Positions 1 to 6,129 of a stretch of 11,866 nt of DNA are shown piece after piece. The position numbers and the translations under genes were made by a program. Source of the DNA: Candidatus Zixiibacteriota bacterium (lineage in GTDB: Bacteria; Blakebacterota; Blakebacteria; Blakebacterales; Blakebacteraceae); assembly GCA_030604325.1 (NCBI GenBank), contig JAUVWC010000005.1:1-11866 (forward strand). Reading direction: 5' to 3'. The first letter of the stretch is position 1; each line of letters opens with the position of its first letter. The notes below the pieces were generated by a model that saw only the letters and a list, made by a program, of their open reading frames with translations, ran no database searches and was not told the origin of the DNA.

Positions 1-14
1 CGCGGAATGTCCTC

Positions 15-115
15 GACGTAGCGCAGCGGCTACGTCTCCGGGCCTTCCGCTCAACCGCCTGGCCATCCGGCGCCAGCGAAACCCTCGCTATCGTCGGTTT
101 CTCCGACAGGCTCCT
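15..115. mobile_element. Palindrome-rich non-coding stretch, possible end of an insertion sequence or MITE
   Basis: Seen directly: three perfect small inverted repeats follow one another. These are GACGTAGC/GCTACGTC at 15-22 and 29-36, AGCGA/TCGCT at 75-79 and 85-89, and GTCGG/CCGAC at 93-97 and 103-107. The stretch ends in a 19-base sequence (97-115) that recurs inverted at 8942-8960. No convincing protein is encoded here. Dispersed copies of a terminal sequence next to hairpin-rich DNA are typical of insertion-sequence or MITE ends, so I infer that the body of an element lies to the left, outside the window. I cannot name the family. A cluster of structured non-coding repeats of another kind is also possible. 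Confidence 0.35.
97..115 (-). repeat. Copy 1 of a 19-base dispersed inverted repeat
   Basis: Read on the minus strand this is AGGAGCCTGTCGGAGAAAC, identical over 19 bases to the plus strand at 8942-8960. The identity stops sharply on both sides. A chance exact 19-mer match in under 12 kb is very unlikely. The end nearest the acetyltransferase gene would be the outer end of the putative element. Confidence 0.75.
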
Positions 116-137
116 AGCTTATCAGCATATTGCCGGT

Positions 138-166
138 GGGGATTCAGCCAGCGGGGATTCAACCAG
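138..166 (+). repeat. Tandem 14-base repeat in the leader of the acetyltransferase gene
   Basis: GGGGATTCAGCCAG (138-151) and GGGGATTCAACCAG (153-166) differ at one position and lie 15 bases apart. The second copy abuts the Shine-Dalgarno sequence AGAGGAGG (165-172) of the gene starting at 177. It could be a local slippage duplication or a paired binding site. Nothing more can be said from sequence. Confidence 0.6.
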
Positions 167-176
167 AGGAGGCACA

Positions 177-1235
177 ATGCTTTCCGACATCTCTATCGAA
201 CCTTTCCGCGGCGATATTGAGGGCCTGGAGAAGATGGCCCTCTCTTCATGGCGTGACGAATACGGGATATCCTCCTTCCCCAACCTATACCGCCCCGCGT
301 TCCTCAGATTTCTCTTCGATCGTCTCCCCGACAAGAGGCACCTCATCGCTGCCTATCGGGGAGATGAGATCGTCTCCTTCTTCGCCAACCTGCCACGGCG
401 CATCCACTTCGAGGGTGATATATACAGGGCGGTGTTGAGCTGCCTGCTGGTTACCAGAAAGGCCCTGCTCCGCCACGGCATGGCCCAGGCGATTATTGCG
501 GAGGCGCTCAAGCTCAACCAGGAACTCAATTACGACTTCGCTCTGCTCTACCTCGAGACCGGCCACCGCTCCACCAAGCTGATCGAGAAGCTGACCGAAA
601 CCGGGCACGCGGTGGACCGGGTAAAGAAGGTCTATGTCATCGCTCGCATTCTGGACCTGCCCCGCGTCTTGGCCAGTGAAGATCTGAAGGGATGGGAGCG
701 GGCGGCCCTCAGGCTCAGCGGCCTGCACCATCTACCGAAGGCCCGTGCCCCTGTGTCGTTGCGGGAGTACCGGCCGGAAGATGTGGATGCCTGCCTCGGC
801 CTGCTCGATAGGCATCGTGGGCGGGCCCGTCTGGCGCTGGTGTGGGAACGGGACGAGCTGGCCTGGGAGCTGGATTACCCCGACGTTTCAAAAACCCTGG
901 TTTACGAGAAAGAGGGCGAGGTCAGGGGCCTCATCAATTTCCTCTATCACGAGCACCACGGTAAAACCATTGAGCGGTGGGCATGGCTCAACCACGTGGC
1001 ATTTCCGGAGCTGTCCGGGCGGGAGCGATCCACCTTCATCAAGGCCTTCCTTGCCTATATGAAGGAGACCGGCTGCGTCGGAGTGACCGAATGGACCAGG
1101 GGATACTACCCGATAACTCCGCTATACAGGGCCCGCTTCTTCCCCTATTTCCGGGCTCTCAACTTGCATGCGTGGAGGTTCAATCCGGACCTCGACCTGC
1201 AGAATATCCGCCGTGTCTACGAAGTGCAGATATAG
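177..1235 (+). CDS. GNAT-like acetyltransferase, probably two domains
   Basis: This 352-residue protein has no signal peptide or membrane segment, so it is probably cytoplasmic. Residues about 55-135 resemble a GNAT fold: a strand pair around LIAAYRGDEIVSFFANLP, then a strand followed by RKALLRHGMAQAII, which sits where GNAT enzymes carry the acetyl-CoA pyrophosphate loop (Q/R-x-x-G-x-G/A). Residues about 190-345 (REYRPEDVDACLGLLDRH, then EGEVRGLINFLYHEH) look like a second, more diverged GNAT-like half. GNAT enzymes transfer an acyl group from acyl-CoA to an amine; the substrate here is unknown. The ATG at 177 follows AGAGGAGG with a 4-base spacer, so the start is secure. The gene stands alone and converges on the catabolic operon, so it need not belong to that pathway. 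The possible mobile-element end lies immediately upstream. Confidence 0.75.
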   Translation: MLSDISIEPFRGDIEGLEKMALSSWRDEYGISSFPNLYRPAFLRFLFDRLPDKRHLIAAYRGDEIVSFFANLPRRIHFEGDIYRAVLSCLLVTRKALLRHGMAQAIIAEALKLNQELNYDFALLYLETGHRSTKLIEKLTETGHAVDRVKKVYVIARILDLPRVLASEDLKGWERAALRLSGLHHLPKARAPVSLREYRPEDVDACLGLLDRHRGRARLALVWERDELAWELDYPDVSKTLVYEKEGEVRGLINFLYHEHHGKTIERWAWLNHVAFPELSGRERSTFIKAFLAYMKETGCVGVTEWTRGYYPITPLYRARFFPYFRALNLHAWRFNPDLDLQNIRRVYEVQI

Positions 1236-1239
1236 TGTC

Positions 1240-1295
1240 CCGAATCAGAAATCCGTCGGAATTCGGCCACCGTCGCACACGTGGCGAGCGCGACG
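1240..1295. terminator. Weak stem-loops in the convergent gap, possible transcription stop
   Basis: The 86-base gap between two convergent stop codons holds CCGAAT/ATTCGG (1240-1245 with 1261-1266) and CGTCGC/GCGACG (1271-1276 with 1290-1295). Neither is followed by a T tract on either strand. This is therefore not a classical intrinsic terminator, and the call rests mostly on location. Confidence 0.2.
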
Positions 1296-1321
1296 CCCAT
1301 GATGGAGCCGTTGCCGGGCCC

Positions 1322-2506
1322 TCACCAGTTCAGGACGAAAGCAGCATAGAACTCCATTGCTTTGACGAGGCCATCCACTCTGACCTGGTCCCTCGGGGTA
1401 TGCGCGTGTTCCTCTTGTCCGGGACCGAAGCCGATCGTCGGAATGTCGTAGGCGCCCTTCGTGGTGACCCCATTGGTGGAAAAAGCCCACACTCCCACTT
1501 CGGCCTCTTCACCGAATTGGGCGGCAAAGGTCTCCACCGCCTTTTCCACCAGCGGGTCCGACCTGTCCATCAGCCACATGGGATAGTAGGCCTTTATCGG
1601 ATAGACGAATCCTGTATGAGTCTTAATCTCGTACTCGGGCACGGTAACTACCGCCTCCGAAGCTCTTACCGAGGGGAGATTCTCCACCTGCTGCACGGCG
1701 GTCTCCAGTGTTTCCCCTGTAGTCAGGCGCCGGTCGAGATGGATGGTGGCGCCGTCGGCGACGGCACACAGGCAGGGAGCGGTCGATCTGATGTCGGTTA
1801 CCGTCACACTCCCCTTGCCCATTATCGCATCGCCCTCCAACCGCTGGTGCAGCCGCTCCACCTCCTGGACGACGGGAGCGATCTTGTAGATCGCGTTCTC
1901 GCCACGGTCCGGAGCGGAACCGTGGCAGGAGATCCCCTGCGTACGGACCTTCATCTCCATCCGGCCCCGCTGCCCGATACTGACCTTCAGACCGGTGGGT
2001 TCGGTGAGCAGAACCGCCTCGGGCATAATCCCTTCCTCTTTGATTATGTACTGCCAGCTGAGCCCCTCTACTTCCTCCTCGTATACCGAGGCGACCACCA
2101 GGAGCGAGACGCCATCGGGAACGCCAATCTCTCTCACGATTCTGCCGGCATAGATCGCGGCGGCCAGCCCGCCCTTCTGGTCCACCGCTCCCCGGCCGTA
2201 GATCACACCGTCGCGGTAGTCTCCCCGGAAGGGATCCACCTCCCACGTATCGGGATTACCCACATCGACCGTATCGCAGTGGCCGTCGATGGCGAGGATC
2301 CTCTCCCCTGAACCCACTCGTCCCAGCAGGTTCCCCATCGGATCGACTCGAACCTCGTCGTAGCCGATATCCTGCATTTCCTGCCGCAGCCGCTCGACTA
2401 CCTCCCCCTCCTCCCCGCTCAGCGAAGGAATGGCCACGATCTCGCGCACAAACGACGCGATATCATCCCGCAGGGACGCGGCCAGCCTGTTTATCTCGTC
2501 TTTCAT
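1322..2506 (-). CDS. ygeY: YgeY-family M20 metallohydrolase (possible N-carbamoyl/ureido amino acid hydrolase)
   Basis: This 394-residue zinc-type M20 amidohydrolase closely resembles E. coli YgeY, for example in the shared stretches GQRGRME, SCHGSAP, CAVAD, FSTNGV and GFGPG. The M20 active site is complete: H76 and D78 in GHCDTV, D109 in GRGAVDQKGG, E143-E145 in YEEEVEG, E169 in LLTEPTG and H369 in EHAHTP. H195 in CHGSAP marks the dimerisation domain. I chose the ATG at 2506 because the frame upstream overlaps the racemase gene and has no family similarity. A weak GAAGG lies about 9 bases before it, and the gap to the racemase stop is 14 bases. In E. coli ygeY neighbours the hydantoinase gene hyuA in a cluster tied to purine breakdown. 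L-carbamoylases (HyuC/AmaB) are also M20 enzymes. I therefore infer that it hydrolyses the carbamoyl product of the hydantoinase; peptidase or deacylase activity is the alternative. Confidence 0.88.
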   Translation of the reverse strand: MKDEINRLAASLRDDIASFVREIVAIPSLSGEEGEVVERLRQEMQDIGYDEVRVDPMGNLLGRVGSGERILAIDGHCDTVDVGNPDTWEVDPFRGDYRDGVIYGRGAVDQKGGLAAAIYAGRIVREIGVPDGVSLLVVASVYEEEVEGLSWQYIIKEEGIMPEAVLLTEPTGLKVSIGQRGRMEMKVRTQGISCHGSAPDRGENAIYKIAPVVQEVERLHQRLEGDAIMGKGSVTVTDIRSTAPCLCAVADGATIHLDRRLTTGETLETAVQQVENLPSVRASEAVVTVPEYEIKTHTGFVYPIKAYYPMWLMDRSDPLVEKAVETFAAQFGEEAEVGVWAFSTNGVTTKGAYDIPTIGFGPGQEEHAHTPRDQVRVDGLVKAMEFYAAFVLNW

Positions 2507-2520
2507 GGCAGTGTACCTTC

Positions 2521-3195
2521 TCAATACTCGGGATTGTAGCCGAGGACCTTGCTGGTGGAGAGGCCGCAGCGGACCAGGCCGGTGGCGATCACGAGCGCGC
2601 ATATCACTCCGTCCAGGACGGGAACTCCCAGTTTCTCCTGAATCAGCTTGTCCATTCCTGTCAGGCCGGCGCAGCCGAGTACGATCACCTCGGCCAGGTC
2701 TTCTTCCACGGCCGCTTTCGCCAACTGCAGGAAAAGTTCTTCATCTTCACAGGCGGAGGCATCGGCCTCTGGCGCCCTGACTGAAACCATCAGGTCCTGC
2801 AGGTGGTACCTGCGCGCCTGGGCCAGCTTTCCGGGAATGGAATGCATGGCGGTCGTAACCACGGAGAAATTGTGTCCCAGCATGGTGGCCATCTTCATCG
2901 ACGCCTCACCGATCCCTACCACCGGCTTCACGGTCATCTCCTTGATGGCATCCAGATTGGGATCGCAGTGACAGGCGACGATGATGGCATCGAATTCATC
3001 TTCATTCACCCTCACCAGCTGCATCATTCCGGGGGCGGCCTGGACCTCGTCCGTATACGTCTCGATAAATTTCGGAGCGCCCGGTGTCGGCTTAGTCACG
3101 ACCTCGAACTGCCCACCGGCGAAACTCTCGGCCGAATTCTGGATGGCCGCCGTCATCTCCGGATCGCTGTTGGGATTGATGATCAATATCTGCAT
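2521..3195 (-). CDS. Asp/Glu/hydantoin racemase family protein
   Basis: This cofactor-independent racemase has 224 residues, a normal length for the family. It opens with the typical MQILIINPNS. It has the two cysteine regions expected for two-base racemisation: C75 (and C77) in VACHCDPN, and C175 in VLGCAGLTG. GIGEAS near residue 95 is another family landmark. Hydantoin racemases interconvert D- and L-5-substituted hydantoins; relatives act on aspartate, glutamate, maleate or allantoin. Placement beside a hydantoinase gene favours a ureide substrate, but this is inference. The ATG at 3195 has GGGAG 7 bases before it; a TTG at 3198 is also possible but sits too close. The gene ends 14 bases before the YgeY-like gene, so the two are probably co-transcribed. 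Confidence 0.85.
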   Translation of the reverse strand: MQILIINPNSDPEMTAAIQNSAESFAGGQFEVVTKPTPGAPKFIETYTDEVQAAPGMMQLVRVNEDEFDAIIVACHCDPNLDAIKEMTVKPVVGIGEASMKMATMLGHNFSVVTTAMHSIPGKLAQARRYHLQDLMVSVRAPEADASACEDEELFLQLAKAAVEEDLAEVIVLGCAGLTGMDKLIQEKLGVPVLDGVICALVIATGLVRCGLSTSKVLGYNPEY

Positions 3196-3255
3196 CAAGA
3201 TTCTCCCTCACTGTTGATACACATGTTGGCAGCGGTCCTTTCCATGTTGGAGGTC

Positions 3256-4713
3256 TCAGGCGATCGGTCCGGCCTGGCCGGCCCTTCTCACATACTCTTT
3301 GGAGGCGTCGATGATGTGCGTCGCGTACTCGTTACGGCCCTCCAGGTAATCCTTCATCAGCTTTATGAATACCCCGCTCAGGGCCAGCACCGCGATCAGG
3401 TTGGGGATCGCACACACTCCCACGGCGATTCTGGCGAATACCCAGATCCTGTCCACATCAGCCACGCCGGCGAATGCCACCGGTGGACTAAAGTAGAGCC
3501 ACTTCAGATACTTAGCCACCCTCCTGCCGAACGCATTGATCGTGGCGGTCTCGAAGTAGATGAAGAACCCGATCTGTGTCGTCAGGCAGAAGGTGAGGAT
3601 AATGAAGGAGATCAACGTGCTGGCGACATTGTCGGGGAAAACAGACGTAAAGGCGATGATGACCAGCTCAATACCCGACTCCCCGCTCGAAAGCACACCG
3701 GTGGAGAGCACGGCGAACGAGGTTATCGTGCAGATGATAAAAGTGACGATGAACACCTCGAACGCGCCCCACATCCCCTGCTGGAAGGGATGACGTGTGT
3801 CGGCGGTGGCGTGGGCCATGGGGGCCGTGCCGAGACCTGCCTCATTGGAGAACATCCCCAGTGACATCCCGGTCTGTATGGCCTGTGATACCGCGGCACC
3901 GGCGAACCCGCCTACAGCAGACGCGGGGGCGAAGGCATGTCTGAATATCAGACCGAAGACCTCGGGGATCTTCGCATAATTAGTGAGGAAGAGGATCAGC
4001 CCCCCGACAACGTAAACGAGCGACATCAGGGGCACGAGACCTTCACTGAACCGGCCGATCCTTCTCACCCCGCCGACCACTACCACCGCCGTAACTACCG
4101 TCATCGCCCCCGTCACCAGATAGGGATTGGCACCGTAGGAAGCCAGGAAGGACCTGCCCACCGTGTGAGCCTGAAGCAGGGAGGCGCTGCAGAGGGAGTT
4201 GACGAATATGCCCAGGCTGAACAGCAGAGCCAGCAGAGGCCAGCCCAGGCCGCGGTCGATGTAGTACATCGGTCCGCCGCGCACGCGGCCACTTGCGTCG
4301 ATATCCCGGTAATGGACGGCGAGGGTGATCTCCGCCGTTTTCGACATGGTCCCCAGCAGAGCGAGCAGCCACATCCAGAAGATGGCCCCCGGCCCGCCCA
4401 CCGAAAGAGCGGTGGCAATACCGGCGATCGAGCCCATCCCCACGGTGCTGGCCAGGGCGGTAGAGGTGGCCTGGAAGGGCGTCATCCGCCCCCTTTTCTT
4501 CTTCTCGTCCGCCTCGACCGCGCCCGCCTCGGGCTCCCTGCCAGCAAACAGAGATCCGATTGTTCTTTTGAAGATCAGACCGAGCCTTCTGAACTGGAAG
4601 AATCCGGAGCGGATGGTCAGATAGACCGACACCAGCGCGATAAAGACTATCGTCCACGGTCCCCAGAGGACCACATCGACCTTTGAGGCGAGATCAAGGA
4701 TGCTGTCTATCAA
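3256..4713 (-). CDS. AGCS-family sodium:amino acid symporter
   Basis: This multi-spanning inner-membrane protein of about 485 residues belongs to the alanine/glycine:cation symporter family. Its signature is GGPGAIFWMWLLALLG (about 106-121), preceded by GMGSIAGIATA. Another typical block is SNEAGLGTAPMAHA, followed by the hydrophobic stretch around GAFEVFIVTFIICTITSFAV. The start is not an ATG. The open frame runs far back inside the decarboxylase gene without family similarity. A TTG at 4713-4711 gives a TTGA overlap with the decarboxylase stop and has GGAG 8 bases before it. Family members import alanine, glycine or related small amino acids with Na+ or H+; the substrate here is unknown. 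The C-terminal third differs from the usual members, and GxGNIAG reads GMGSIAG. Its operon position suggests uptake of the pathway substrate or amino-acid intermediate. Confidence 0.9.
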   Translation of the reverse strand: MIDSILDLASKVDVVLWGPWTIVFIALVSVYLTIRSGFFQFRRLGLIFKRTIGSLFAGREPEAGAVEADEKKKRGRMTPFQATSTALASTVGMGSIAGIATALSVGGPGAIFWMWLLALLGTMSKTAEITLAVHYRDIDASGRVRGGPMYYIDRGLGWPLLALLFSLGIFVNSLCSASLLQAHTVGRSFLASYGANPYLVTGAMTVVTAVVVVGGVRRIGRFSEGLVPLMSLVYVVGGLILFLTNYAKIPEVFGLIFRHAFAPASAVGGFAGAAVSQAIQTGMSLGMFSNEAGLGTAPMAHATADTRHPFQQGMWGAFEVFIVTFIICTITSFAVLSTGVLSSGESGIELVIIAFTSVFPDNVASTLISFIILTFCLTTQIGFFIYFETATINAFGRRVAKYLKWLYFSPPVAFAGVADVDRIWVFARIAVGVCAIPNLIAVLALSGVFIKLMKDYLEGRNEYATHIIDASKEYVRRAGQAGPIA

Positions 4714-6086
4714 ATCACCGGCTCCGTGGCGGCTATCCCGCGCACCTTCTCGATGGTTTCGATCATCGCCTCTGTGGTGACCGCCGGAGAGATCGCCACC
4801 AGCCGCAGCGCGGTCCTGCCATCGGTCTGCGTCAGCGAGATGGAGCGCTCCCCTTCTCGCATGATCCTCTCGTAAATGTACTGCTGGAGTTGGTCGAGCC
4901 GGTCCTCCGCATAGCCCTCGGGTATGACGCGGAAACAGAGAATCCCGGTATCCGGCCGATGGCACAGCTCCATATCGGCCTGATCTTCCAGGTAGGCGGC
5001 CAGGTCCCTGATGGCCTCGAGCGGCGCGCGAAGTCTCTCCACCACCGCCACCAGTCCCTGGTGGCGGATGGAGGTTACCAGGGGAAGGGCGGTGAAGGGC
5101 CGCGTGGAAGGCACCGATTTGAGGCCGGGATTGGGTTCAACAGCGTCCGGCCGATTGAAGTAGCTGCTGAAAAGAACCATCCGGTCGAAGTCCTCCGAAC
5201 GGCGGAGGAAGAGCAGCGAGCTGGGGATCGGTACCCCGAACTGCTTGTGCGGATCCCACGATACCGAATCGGCCCTTTCCAGGCCCGCAAAGAGGCGGCT
5301 CCAGGCGGGCACCAGTTTGTAGGCCAGCCCGTAGGCACCATCCACATGCAGCCAGGCACCCAGTTCATCGCATATATCGGCGACGGGGGGGATTGGATCC
5401 ACGGAACCGGTGGAGGTCGTGCCGGCAGTGACGACGATACAGAAGACATCCCTCGACCGGCGAAGCTCTTCAAGTGTTTCTCTCAACTGCTCGACATCGA
5501 TGCGGCGGTTCTCGTCAACACCCACGGTGATGAGGCTCCGCTGCCCCAGACCCAGTGTTCTTACCGCATGTTTCAGTGAGAAATGCGCCTCGGCCGAGAT
5601 CACAACCGCCAGTCGGGCTGGATCAGGGAATCCCTGCACGCCCTCTTCGGCCAGGTTGAAGCCGCACTGCTCGGCCCGGCGGTGGAGAGCAATGTATAGG
5701 GCCTGCTGGTTGGCATAGGTGCCGCAGTACATGACCGTGCCCTCCGCACCGGAGGAGAGTCCTAACAGCCGACACAGTGCCCGGCAGCACAGTTCCTCCA
5801 GCACCGCTCCCCCCGGAGAGACCTGCCAGTTGGTTACGCCCTGGTTGTAGGTCAGGGCGATCTTCGCCCCGAGGTGGGCCCCCTCTTCCGGAAAAGCGTT
5901 GAACATCGACTGGAAGGTGGTCCGGTCGTAGCGCATCAGATGAGGAAGCAGGCGCTCCTCCACCAGTTTGTTCAGCTCCTCCAGAGAGAGGCCCTCGTCC
6001 TGAAAAGCAACGAGGGGTTGGAGATCTTCTTCCACCTGGTCGGAAGACGCCCCGGAGTAGATACGGTCTTCACTCAGGTTACTCAT
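4710..6086 (-). CDS. PLP-dependent group II amino acid decarboxylase
   Basis: This 458-residue fold-type I PLP enzyme belongs to the aromatic-amino-acid/glutamate/tyrosine decarboxylase group. The PLP site is clear: H168 in SAEAHFS (ring stacking), D249 in WLHVDGAYGL (pyridine nitrogen) and H280-K281 in SWDPHKQFGVP (Schiff-base lysine). The phosphate-binding loop, usually like SGGTEAN, reads YCGTYANQ (120-127). The C-terminal domain ends with LRLVAISPAVTTEAMI. It removes the carboxyl carbon from an amino acid to give an amine; the substrate cannot be read, and both aromatic acids and aspartate or glutamate are possible. The ATG at 6086 lacks a strong Shine-Dalgarno sequence. The gap to the hydantoinase stop is 43 bases and its end overlaps the symporter start. 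In context it could feed an amine to the aminotransferase and aldehyde dehydrogenase encoded upstream in the operon. Confidence 0.88.
   Translation of the reverse strand: MSNLSEDRIYSGASSDQVEEDLQPLVAFQDEGLSLEELNKLVEERLLPHLMRYDRTTFQSMFNAFPEEGAHLGAKIALTYNQGVTNWQVSPGGAVLEELCCRALCRLLGLSSGAEGTVMYCGTYANQQALYIALHRRAEQCGFNLAEEGVQGFPDPARLAVVISAEAHFSLKHAVRTLGLGQRSLITVGVDENRRIDVEQLRETLEELRRSRDVFCIVVTAGTTSTGSVDPIPPVADICDELGAWLHVDGAYGLAYKLVPAWSRLFAGLERADSVSWDPHKQFGVPIPSSLLFLRRSEDFDRMVLFSSYFNRPDAVEPNPGLKSVPSTRPFTALPLVTSIRHQGLVAVVERLRAPLEAIRDLAAYLEDQADMELCHRPDTGILCFRVIPEGYAEDRLDQLQQYIYERIMREGERSISLTQTDGRTALRLVAISPAVTTEAMIETIEKVRGIAATEPVI
4722..4725 (-). promoter_or_regulatory. Shine-Dalgarno GGAG supporting a TTG start for the symporter
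   Basis: GGAG on the minus strand lies 8 bases before TTG 4713 and inside the last codons of the decarboxylase gene. Together with the TTGA stop/start overlap, it is the reason for placing the symporter start at 4713, and it suggests translational coupling. Confidence 0.5.
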
Positions 6087-6129
6087 AGTTCACACCGCCG
6101 CCACGGGGAAGCTTCCGGTTTCCGAACAT

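Noticed and set aside
977..2311. Long plus-strand open frame opposite the YgeY-like gene
   Set aside because: It lies antisense to a gene with complete M20 motifs, has no recognisable domain and a composition rich in H, R, D and G, as expected for the mirror frame of GC-rich coding DNA.
3222..3250. CATGTTGG repeated 21 bases apart before the racemase gene
   Set aside because: Only 8 bases, within an intra-operon gap and with no symmetry; chance is a sufficient explanation.
2803..3864. Plus-strand open frame opposite the racemase and symporter genes
   Set aside because: It spans two well-supported minus-strand genes and the gap between them, without family similarity.
4714..4965. N-terminal extension of the symporter frame to 4965
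   Set aside because: It lies wholly inside the decarboxylase gene, is Arg/His/Gly-rich without membrane character and has no family similarity; TTG 4713 fits better.
3937..5579. Two successive plus-strand open frames (3937-4686 and 4683-5579) opposite the symporter and decarboxylase genes
   Set aside because: Low-complexity, charged translations with no domains; they are shadows of the real minus-strand genes.
6107..6116. Palindrome GGAAGCTTCC between the hydantoinase and decarboxylase genes
   Set aside because: A ten-base palindrome around a HindIII-like core, with no flanking promoter or T tract; not enough for an operator or terminator call.
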